DNA of 27,377 nucleotides from contig JAOUNK010000006.1 of the NCBI GenBank assembly GCA_029881015.1, forward strand, positions 1-27,377. The letters run 5' to 3'. Made by a program: the position numbers and the translations under genes. Positions 15,298-22,107 of this stretch are shown one piece after another. Position 1 is the first letter of the stretch. Each line of letters opens with the position of its first letter. The notes below the pieces were generated by a model. The model searched no databases, was not told where the DNA came from, and saw only the letters and a list, made by a program, of their open reading frames with translations. Source of the DNA: Gammaproteobacteria bacterium. Its GTDB lineage: Bacteria > Pseudomonadota > Gammaproteobacteria > Steroidobacterales > Woeseiaceae.

Positions 15298-16302
15298 ATG
15301 AACGTAATCAGCAGCCGCAAAAAGCAGTCGGGCGTATCACTGGTCGAAGTGATGATCGCCATGCTGCTCGGAATTTTCCTGCTCGGGTCGGTCGTCCAGT
15401 TCTTCGTATCCTCACGGCAATCCAATCGCGTGCACGAAGCGACGTCGCGCCTGCAGGAAACCGGCCGCATGGCACTCGAGGTCATGGCGCGCGATATCCG
15501 CATGGCCGATTTCTGGGGCTGCGCCAGCGACATCACCAGCGTGGTCAATAACCTGAACTCGGCCAACGCGGGTTACGTCGACTACCAGACCGGTGGCGTT
15601 GCCGGCACGGAAGGCGGCGCCGGCGCGCCGGATACGCTGATCCTTCGCGGCGGTTTCGGCACGGGACTGAACCTCGAACCACCCTACGGACCCCAGGCCT
15701 CGGCGAACTTGAAGGTTGCCGCCGGCAACGACCTCGCACAGGGCGACATCATCCTCGTCAGCGATTGTACGAGCGGCGACATCTTCCAGATCTCGAATTC
15801 CAATCCCGGCGGCGCCGGCACCGTGGTTCACAACACCGGATCCACGACTGTCCCGGGCAATTACAACGCAACGAATCCGGGCTGCCCGGGCGCAAACGCG
15901 CACTGCCTGTCGAAAGTATACGGTGCTGATGCGAGCATCTTCCGGGTCCAGGAGATTGTTTACAGCGTGGGTGCGGGCTCCGAGGGAGAACCGGCGCTGT
16001 TCAGGAACGGCGCCGAGTTTCTCGACGGTGTCGAGGACCTGCAGATCCTGTACGGCGAGGACACGGATGCGCCCGGCACGGCCGGCGAAGGCATCGCGAA
16101 CTACTTCGTGCCCGCCGACCAGGTCGCCGACATGGAACGGGTCATCGGTATTCGTATCGCTATCGTGGCCCGCTCCAGCAACGACAATCTCGTGACGGGC
16201 AACCTGCAGTCGTTCGCGGTTCTCGGCGCGAACGAAACGGCCGCCGATCGGCGTATCCGGCGCGTCTACGAGACCACAGTCAACATCCGAAACAGACAGT
16301 AA
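15298..16302 (+). CDS. pilW: Type IV pilus minor pilin PilW
   Basis: The protein has 334 residues. ATG 15298 gives a 12-residue leader ending QSG before VSLVEV (Glu17 is +5). GTG 15289 in the same frame is an alternative, and neither has a strong ribosome-binding site. After the hydrophobic helix come RLQETGRMALEVMARDIRMADFWGC, a conserved PilW segment, and a large Gly/Ala/Asn-rich head with FLDGVEDLQILYGED near the C-terminus. PilW is the largest of the minor pilins in this set and works with PilV and PilX in the tip complex. It begins 11 bp after the pilV stop and continues the operon. Confidence 0.9.
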   Translation: MNVISSRKKQSGVSLVEVMIAMLLGIFLLGSVVQFFVSSRQSNRVHEATSRLQETGRMALEVMARDIRMADFWGCASDITSVVNNLNSANAGYVDYQTGGVAGTEGGAGAPDTLILRGGFGTGLNLEPPYGPQASANLKVAAGNDLAQGDIILVSDCTSGDIFQISNSNPGGAGTVVHNTGSTTVPGNYNATNPGCPGANAHCLSKVYGADASIFRVQEIVYSVGAGSEGEPALFRNGAEFLDGVEDLQILYGEDTDAPGTAGEGIANYFVPADQVADMERVIGIRIAIVARSSNDNLVTGNLQSFAVLGANETAADRRIRRVYETTVNIRNRQ

Positions 16303-16316
16303 GTCAGGGAAGAACC

Positions 16317-16868
16317 ATGATGGCAAGGAACTTTCTACAGCGTACCGCAACCCGGCAAAAGCAGGAGGGCGCGGTACTGGTCGCCACACTGATGATCCTG
16401 CTCGTCGTTACGTTGCTGACGGTCAGCAATATGCGCGGCTCGATCCTCGAAGAAAAAATGGCGGGCAATACGAACGATCGTAACGTCGCCTTCCAGGCCG
16501 CCGAATCGGCGCTGCGCGAGGGCGAAGTATTTCTCGAGAGCATCGTCAGCCTCGGCGATTTCCAGGGACAGGCGGGCCTGTTCGGCCGCACCGACGTGGA
16601 ACCCTCGTTCTATAGCGGCCCGACGTGGAACGATTCCACTTATCACGTGGTCGCGGGTACGGACGTCGGAACGTACGCCCGGCCGCAGTACTTCATCAAG
16701 AACATGACGACGGTCCCCGGCGTGACCGGCGCGCTGAACATGTCGGGTTACGGCGATAACAAGGGATCGGGTGACGTGACGATTTTCCGGGTCACGGTCA
16801 AGGCAACGGGCACGAGCGCAGACTCGGCCGAGGTCATCCTGCGAACACAATACGGGCGAATCTTCTAG
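16317..16868 (+). CDS. pilX: Type IV pilus assembly protein PilX
   Basis: The protein has 183 residues, with GGGAAG just upstream of the ATG. The leader ends QEG (G18), and the mature helix starts AVLVATLMILLVVTLL. The +5 residue is Ala, not Glu; absence of Glu5 is a feature shared with GspK-type tip subunits. SNMRGSILEEKMAGNTNDRNVAFQAAESALREGE is the strongly conserved PilX segment. It should cap or initiate the pilus together with PilV and PilW and support PilY1 presentation. It lies 14 bp after pilW, and pilY1 follows at once. Confidence 0.9.
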   Translation: MMARNFLQRTATRQKQEGAVLVATLMILLVVTLLTVSNMRGSILEEKMAGNTNDRNVAFQAAESALREGEVFLESIVSLGDFQGQAGLFGRTDVEPSFYSGPTWNDSTYHVVAGTDVGTYARPQYFIKNMTTVPGVTGALNMSGYGDNKGSGDVTIFRVTVKATGTSADSAEVILRTQYGRIF

Positions 16869-16892
16869 ATGGGCACCAAGGCGGAACGAATC

Positions 16893-19800
16893 ATGCAAGC
16901 TTCAATCAGAAAATTCAGCATTACGGCAGGCAGCGCACTCCTGGCGGCCCTCAGCATCGCGCCTGCGACCGCCCTCTCCGCACCGGGCACGCTGGCCGAC
17001 GTGCCGCTGTTCCTGACGAACCCGGTCGAGCCCAACATCCTCTTCATGGTCGACGATTCAGGCAGTATGGACTGGGGCCTCATGACCGAAGAGGCAGACG
17101 GCATCATGAGTCTCGGCTGCGCGTACTACTACGCACAGCCCGCGGCCGACAACAGCTACCACTGGGTCGTGCCAACCGAGGCCGGCCTGGCGGCCCAGGG
17201 CATAGCGGCACCCTATGGCGGTGTCTGGCGCTCGCGGAACTCGGATTACAACCGCCTCTACTACGATCCGACCATTACGTATACGCCCTGGCCCGGTGAG
17301 AACGGCAGCGGCTCGCTGCTCGTCGATGCGAACCCCACGGCCGTTCCCCTCGACCCCTATGTGCCGTCCGCGGGCACGCTCGACGTGACGGCGCGCACTA
17401 CCTTCAGCACCGACTATTGTGCAGGGGGCCTTGGCTCGTTCAACATCACGAACTTCCTGCCGGCGCAATACTGGGTCTGGGTAGACACCGATGGTGACGG
17501 CGCCGTCGACGTAGACGATGTCCATACGCTCGTTGAAATCGAGCCGACGACACTCATCTACGCAGGTAGCGCCCGGCGGCGCGACTGCGCTGCAGCCCCT
17601 GTCTGTACTTACGCCGAGGAAATCCAGAACTTCGCGAACTGGTTCGCCTATTACCGCAAGCGCGAGAAAGTCGCCAAGGCGGCCTACGGACACGTCATTG
17701 CAGGTGCCAGCAACTCGCGCATGGGCCTGGCAACGCTACACAACAACGCCTCGGTCAACACTGGCATCGAGTCGATGAACGAAGATCCGCGTACGGGCGC
17801 AAAAGACGACCTGCTGGAATCGCTGTATGAAATGGAGCCGTCCGGACACACGCCGCTGCGCGATGCGCTGGACGAAGCCGGCAAATACCTGAGCTGCGAG
17901 AGCAACGGCCTCTTCGGCAGTTGCCCGGCAGTAAGCGTTGCGCAAGGCGCGGAGTGCCAGCAGAACTTTACCATCCTCATGACGGACGGCTACTACAACG
18001 GCGCGTTCAGCGGCCTTGGCAACACCGATGGCGACAACGACTCGCCATGGGACAGCGGCACTGCCGGCCCTTATGGCGACAGCCAGTCGGATACCCTGGC
18101 CGACGTTGCCATGCAGTATTACGAGACCGACATCCGGCCGACTACGGACAACAACCTGTCCCCGCCGCCCGGTGGAATCGACGAGAACACGGCCCAGCAC
18201 ATGGTGACCTACTCCGTTGCATTCGGCGTCGAGGGCAACGTTACGGCGATGCCCGCGGACAAGACCAGCCCGTTCCCGTGGCCGTCAACCCTGACCAATG
18301 CGGGCCTCATCGATGACTTGCGTCATGCCGCGTGGAACGGTCGCGGTGAATACTACAGCGCACAGGATCCGGACGAACTCATGACCGGTTTACGTGGCGC
18401 GCTGCACTCAATCCAGAGCCGCCTCGGTTCAGCCGCCTCGGTGGCATTCAATACCGGGTCGCTCAGCACGAACTCCGAGGTTTACCTCGCGCTGTTCAAC
18501 AGCGAGAGATGGAGTGGCGATCTCCTGGCCTTCCCGCTCGACCCAAGAACAGGTGCGGTCAGCGTGTCGCCGAAATGGTCTGCCGCAAGCAGACTCCGTA
18601 ATCGTGATCTCGGGACGAGGCCACGTACGATACTGACGTATGACGGGTCGGACGGGACCGCCTTCACCTGGGCGGATTTGACCACGGCCCAGCAGCGGGA
18701 CTTCCGCACGGACCCGGCCGGCACACTGGATACCGAGGCCTCGGGTATGGCGCGACTGGCCTTCGTACGAGGCGACCGCGCCTGTGAATTCTCGTCCCCT
18801 GGCGCCTGCTACTACAATGACGGCACGAATGTCTTCTCGACGAAGTCACTGCGTGAACGCTCTGGCCCCCTGGGCGATATCGTGCACTCAGGTCCGGTCT
18901 TCGTCGGCGCGGCCGAGTCGAACTGGCCGGATGTGGCGCCCTTCCCGGGCACTGCCGGCGACACGTACACCGAGTTCAGGAACGCAACGGCCTCGCGGCC
19001 CGGTATCGTCTACGTGGGCGGTAACGACGGCATGCTGCATGCATTCTCCCAGACAAGCGGCGACGAGGTCTTCGCCTACGTCCCGAGCAGCCTCTACTCC
19101 GATGCCGCATCCGATGGCCTGCACTACCTTTCGGACCCGGCCTACACACACAGCTACATGGTCGACCTCACGGCGTCAGTCGCGGACGTGTACGCGCGCA
19201 CGACGACATCGGGCAGCGTATCCTGGAAGACGATCCTGGTGGGCGGCTTGCGGGCCGGCGGCCGGGGCATTTTCGCACTGGACGTGACCAACCCGGCCGC
19301 CATCTCGGAATCGCAGCTCGATGCCAGGAGGACGGTCATGTGGGAGTTCACGAGCGCAGACGATGCCGATTTCGGTCACTCCTTCAGCCGGCCGTCGATC
19401 GTGCCGCTGGAGGGCACCAGCAATTCGATTCGCTGGGCGGTCGTCACGGGTAACGGCTATAACGACCTCGGCAGCGGCGAGGCGAAACTGTTCGTCCTGT
19501 TTATCGAGGAAGGACTCGATGGCACGTGGTCAAGCGGTGACTATGTTGAGATATCGACGGGTGTCGGCACGACCACGGATCGCAACGGGCTGTCCACGCC
19601 GGCCGTCATCGATACCGATGGCGACGGCCTTGCGGACCGCGCCTACGCAGGTGACCTGAAAGGCAACATGTGGGCTTTCGACCTGTCCGGCACGAATCCG
19701 GGCAACTATGACGTCGCCCACAAGAGGGGCCAATCGGTCGTACCCCTGTTCACTGCACCCGCAAACCAGCCGATTACGGCAACACCCGCCGTGGTTCGCA

Positions 19801-20453
19801 ACAGCCAGGTCCCGACATCGTCGAATAACTTCCCGAACACGATGGTCATCTTCGGTACGGGCCAGTACATGACGTCGGGCGACGTCACGTCGACGAGCAC
19901 CCAGTCCTTCTATGGCATCTGGGACTCCGGTAGCTCCGAACTTGATCGCTCGGATCTGATTTCGCAGACGATTGACGTTGGCCTGACGACCGATGGCGTG
20001 GTGGGGCGAACCCTGACGGACAACGCCATCGACTTCGCCACCGATAGCGGCTGGTACATGGACTTCCCGGACCCGGGTGAGCGCATCGTCACCGACGCGG
20101 TCATCCGCGGCGATCTTGTCTTCTTCAATTCGATGACACCCGACACCAATCCCTGCCAGGCGGGCGGATCCGGCTGGCTCATGGTCGCAAAATCGATCAA
20201 TGGTGGCAGGCCCGGGGAAATCGCGTTCGACCTGAGCGGCGATTCCCTGCTCGACGACGACGATGCGATCGGCGGTAATGCGGCGGCGGGTGTGGAGATC
20301 GTGGGTATTCCCACAGCACCGGTGAACCTGTCCAACATCCGCTACACGTCGACCACGCAGACGACCGGCGGAAGCACGATCGATACCACCGACATTCTCA
20401 AGCTCGGCGGGCTACGAACCGGCCGGCTGTCCTGGGAAGAGCTGAGCCGCTAG
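16893..20453 (+). CDS. pilY1: PilY1 tip adhesin/assembly factor with VWA domain
   Basis: The protein has 1186 residues. ATG 16893 is chosen over 16869 because GCGGAA precedes it and a clean signal peptide follows (cleavage near LSA, residue 30). The N-terminal half is a von Willebrand factor A-like domain with the MIDAS start D54-x-S56-x-S58 and ILMTDGYYNG. A calcium-loop-like insert DTDGDGAVD lies at 198-206. The C-terminal half is the PilY1 beta-propeller (GDIVHSGPVFVG, VYVGGNDGMLHAF, LVGGLRAGGRGIFALDVTNP). Its Ca-binding loop is D907-T-D909-G-D911-G-L-A-D915. PilY1 acts at the pilus tip in adhesion, surface sensing and control of retraction. Expression is clearly tied to pilX upstream and pilY2/pilE downstream. 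Confidence 0.93.
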   Translation: MQASIRKFSITAGSALLAALSIAPATALSAPGTLADVPLFLTNPVEPNILFMVDDSGSMDWGLMTEEADGIMSLGCAYYYAQPAADNSYHWVVPTEAGLAAQGIAAPYGGVWRSRNSDYNRLYYDPTITYTPWPGENGSGSLLVDANPTAVPLDPYVPSAGTLDVTARTTFSTDYCAGGLGSFNITNFLPAQYWVWVDTDGDGAVDVDDVHTLVEIEPTTLIYAGSARRRDCAAAPVCTYAEEIQNFANWFAYYRKREKVAKAAYGHVIAGASNSRMGLATLHNNASVNTGIESMNEDPRTGAKDDLLESLYEMEPSGHTPLRDALDEAGKYLSCESNGLFGSCPAVSVAQGAECQQNFTILMTDGYYNGAFSGLGNTDGDNDSPWDSGTAGPYGDSQSDTLADVAMQYYETDIRPTTDNNLSPPPGGIDENTAQHMVTYSVAFGVEGNVTAMPADKTSPFPWPSTLTNAGLIDDLRHAAWNGRGEYYSAQDPDELMTGLRGALHSIQSRLGSAASVAFNTGSLSTNSEVYLALFNSERWSGDLLAFPLDPRTGAVSVSPKWSAASRLRNRDLGTRPRTILTYDGSDGTAFTWADLTTAQQRDFRTDPAGTLDTEASGMARLAFVRGDRACEFSSPGACYYNDGTNVFSTKSLRERSGPLGDIVHSGPVFVGAAESNWPDVAPFPGTAGDTYTEFRNATASRPGIVYVGGNDGMLHAFSQTSGDEVFAYVPSSLYSDAASDGLHYLSDPAYTHSYMVDLTASVADVYARTTTSGSVSWKTILVGGLRAGGRGIFALDVTNPAAISESQLDARRTVMWEFTSADDADFGHSFSRPSIVPLEGTSNSIRWAVVTGNGYNDLGSGEAKLFVLFIEEGLDGTWSSGDYVEISTGVGTTTDRNGLSTPAVIDTDGDGLADRAYAGDLKGNMWAFDLSGTNPGNYDVAHKRGQSVVPLFTAPANQPITATPAVVRNSQVPTSSNNFPNTMVIFGTGQYMTSGDVTSTSTQSFYGIWDSGSSELDRSDLISQTIDVGLTTDGVVGRTLTDNAIDFATDSGWYMDFPDPGERIVTDAVIRGDLVFFNSMTPDTNPCQAGGSGWLMVAKSINGGRPGEIAFDLSGDSLLDDDDAIGGNAAAGVEIVGIPTAPVNLSNIRYTSTTQTTGGSTIDTTDILKLGGLRTGRLSWEELSR

Positions 20454-20478
20454 CTGCATCAACATGAGGATAATAGAT

Positions 20479-20817
20479 ATGCGCACATTACAACTGGTGA
20501 TAGCGGCTGCCGCTATCCTGCTCGCTGGCACCGTTGCGGCGCAGAACCTGCCGAGGTACTACCAGAATGCCGATTATCAGCGGACCGGCCGCATCGACTC
20601 TGTCCAGATCGAAGCGCAGAAACTGGTGATTGACGACATCCCCTACACGTTTTCGTCAAGCCTGGTCGTGCACTCGCCGAGAGCCTACAGCGTTCCGATT
20701 TCGAACCTCAAGGTCGGTTCGACCGTCGGCTACAAGTTGCTCAATGCGCGAGGCCGGCTGATTGGCGAGATCTGGCTGTTGCCCGACGACTACGACCAAC
20801 GTACGCCACGGCGCTAA
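20479..20817 (+). CDS. pilY2: PilY2-like small exported protein
   Basis: The protein has 112 residues. ATG 20479 is preferred over 20464 because GAGGA (20466-20470) is correctly spaced for it. The signal peptide is MRTLQLVIAAAAILLAGTVAAQ. The mature domain (TGRIDSVQIEAQKLVIDDIPYTF... VGYKLLNARGRLIGEIWLLP) looks like a small beta-barrel. Its place between pilY1 and pilE, and its size, match PilY2 of Pseudomonas. Sequence resemblance alone is modest, so the name rests partly on synteny. Its function in pilus biogenesis is poorly known. Confidence 0.7.
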   Translation: MRTLQLVIAAAAILLAGTVAAQNLPRYYQNADYQRTGRIDSVQIEAQKLVIDDIPYTFSSSLVVHSPRAYSVPISNLKVGSTVGYKLLNARGRLIGEIWLLPDDYDQRTPRR

Positions 20818-20832
20818 CAAGGAATCTGACCA

Positions 20833-21288
20833 TTGAATACAAGACTGATGCAGCGCCAGCAAGGCGTAAACCTGATTGAGCTGATGGTCGTCGTCGCGAT
20901 CATCGCGATCATCGCGGCCGTCGCCTACCCGGCCTATACTCGCTACGTCGCCGATTCGCGGCGTGCGGATTGCACAGGCGGGATGGCCGGCCTGGCCAAT
21001 GCCATGGAGCGGCACTACTCGATCAACGGCAGTTACCTCAATGCCGCCGCCGGCGGCGCGGATACCGGCGCACCCGCCGTGTTCGGCACGGCCTGCCCGA
21101 TCGACGGCGGTACGCCGTATTACAACCTGACGATTTCCGCGGCCACGGCTTCGACATACACGGTGCAAGCTGCCCCGACCGGTCCGCAAGCCGGTGACCG
21201 CTGCGGTACGCTGACGCTGACCAACACGGGCGTCAAGGGCGTTCAGGGGGCTGCGGCCGGCAACGACTGGCAGACCTGCTGGCGGTGA
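20833..21288 (+). CDS. pilE: Type IV pilus minor pilin PilE
   Basis: The protein has 151 residues. TTG 20833 is taken as the start because AAGGA lies ~9 bp upstream; ATG 20848 has no such site. The leader ends QQG (G11), and the mature protein begins VNLIELMVVVAIIAIIAAVAYPAY with Glu at +5. Val at +1 and Asn at +2 replace the usual Phe-Thr. The head carries four cysteines (DCTGG, TACPIDGG, DRCGTLTL, QTCWR), and RHYSINGSYLNA is typical of PilE. It is the last gene of the operon, ending 31 bp before the convergent DUF302 gene. I see no T-tract terminator between them. Confidence 0.9.
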   Translation: MNTRLMQRQQGVNLIELMVVVAIIAIIAAVAYPAYTRYVADSRRADCTGGMAGLANAMERHYSINGSYLNAAAGGADTGAPAVFGTACPIDGGTPYYNLTISAATASTYTVQAAPTGPQAGDRCGTLTLTNTGVKGVQGAAAGNDWQTCWR

Positions 21289-21319
21289 GCCGAGCCATGG
21301 CCGCGCGGGCCGCTGCTGC

Positions 21320-21712
21320 CTAGAGCGCCGCCAACACGCGCTGCAGGCGGCCCTTGACGTCTCTCGCGAGCGGCGTTACGCCCGGATCGTTGACCAGCGC
21401 GAGCACGCTTTCGGGGTCCATGAAATCGACGTGGACCTTGCCGTCCGCGTCTTCGCGAACGAGTACGTTACAGGGCAACAACAGGCCGATGTCTTCGACA
21501 GCCGAGATGGCCTGGTAGGCGAGCGACGGGTTGCAGGCGCCGAGGATGCGATATCCCGGCATGTCCTTGTCGAGCTTGGCTTTCATCTTGGCGGCGACGT
21601 CGATATCGGACAGCACGCCGAAGCCCTCTTTCTCGAGTTCCGCCGTCACCTTCACGATGGCATCGTCGAAGGACTCTTCGACAACCTTGCCGAAACCGAA
21701 ATCCGAATTCAT
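21320..21712 (-). CDS. DUF302 domain protein
   Basis: The protein has 130 residues. The ATG at 21710-21712 is preferred because AAGGAG lies 7 bp upstream; a longer in-frame start would overlap the end of the arsR-type gene. It is a single DUF302 domain: FDDAIVKVTAELEKEGFGVLSDIDVAAKMKAKL, then YRILGACNPSLAYQAI and IGLLLPCNVLVRED. The two cysteines in ACNPSLA and PCNV are the usual family positions. There is no signal peptide, so it should be cytosolic. DUF302 biochemistry is not settled, but genes of this family commonly sit beside sulfur oxidation or sulfur-responsive regulators. Here it lies 11 bp after the ArsR-family gene in the same direction, so the two are almost certainly one operon. 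Confidence 0.85.
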   Translation of the reverse strand: MNSDFGFGKVVEESFDDAIVKVTAELEKEGFGVLSDIDVAAKMKAKLDKDMPGYRILGACNPSLAYQAISAVEDIGLLLPCNVLVREDADGKVHVDFMDPESVLALVNDPGVTPLARDVKGRLQRVLAAL

Positions 21713-21723
21713 GAACAACTCCT

Positions 21724-22059
21724 TCAGGGTGTGCAGTCCGCGGAACCGCAATAGATGTCATGCAGGAGTTTGATCACCCGGTCCGCGGGACCTTCATTCA
21801 GCGAGTAGAAAATCGTCTGCGACTCGCGGCGCGTTTTCACGAGATCCTGCTGACGCAAGCGCGCGAGCTGCTGCGATAACGCCGACTGGCTCAATGGCAC
21901 GATCGTGTTCAGGTCGCTGACGGACCGTTCTCCCTCGGCCAGTACACACAGAATCATCAGCCGGCTTTCATTACCAAGCGCTTTCATCAGGCCCGCTGCA
22001 TCGGCGGCATACAGCTGCATGTCGCCCGCGGGACTTGTCTTGCTTTCGATGGCGTTCAT
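21724..22059 (-). CDS. ArsR-family repressor, SqrR/BigR/YgaV-like persulfide sensor
   Basis: The 111-residue winged helix-turn-helix protein has ALGNESRLMILCVLAEGERSV (27-47) and recognition region LSQSALSQQLARLRQQDLVKTRRESQTIFYSL (56-86). It lacks the metal motif ELCVCDL of arsenic/cadmium ArsR members. Instead it has C38 in MILC and C104 in IYC, 66 residues apart, exactly as for C41/C107 of SqrR; a third cysteine, C109, follows. In SqrR, BigR and YgaV this pair is linked by polysulfide, releasing DNA and derepressing sulfide-oxidation genes. An operator-like palindrome overlaps its promoter (22066-22089) and recurs before sqr at 11.9 kb. It leads a two-gene operon with DUF302. Function by family and motif, not tested here. 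Confidence 0.87.
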   Translation of the reverse strand: MNAIESKTSPAGDMQLYAADAAGLMKALGNESRLMILCVLAEGERSVSDLNTIVPLSQSALSQQLARLRQQDLVKTRRESQTIFYSLNEGPADRVIKLLHDIYCGSADCTP

Positions 22060-22065
22060 AGGCCC

Positions 22066-22089
22066 CTAATATAAGGAATATTATATTAG
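22066..22089. promoter_or_regulatory. Autoregulatory operator and -10 of the ArsR-DUF302 operon
   Basis: Perfect 9-bp arms CTAATATAA/TTATATTAG flank six bases, in the frame CTAA-N16-TTAG. The palindrome ends 7 bp before the repressor's ATG (22059). Read leftward, a perfect TATAAT lies inside it (22085-22080), so bound repressor would cover the -10. No good -35 was found. The length and outer arms equal those of the site at 11872-11895. Confidence 0.75.
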
Positions 22090-22107
22090 AAGTCCATAAT
22101 TTAGGAT

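Noticed and set aside
15412..16389. Open frame antisense to pilW
   Set aside because: The pilW frame shows the prepilin site and PilW signatures; the antisense product is low-complexity Arg/Val/Asp.
21289..21319. G+C-rich self-complementary stretch (GGCCGCGCGGGCC) between pilE and DUF302 as a bidirectional terminator
   Set aside because: The arms are short and no T tract follows in either direction.
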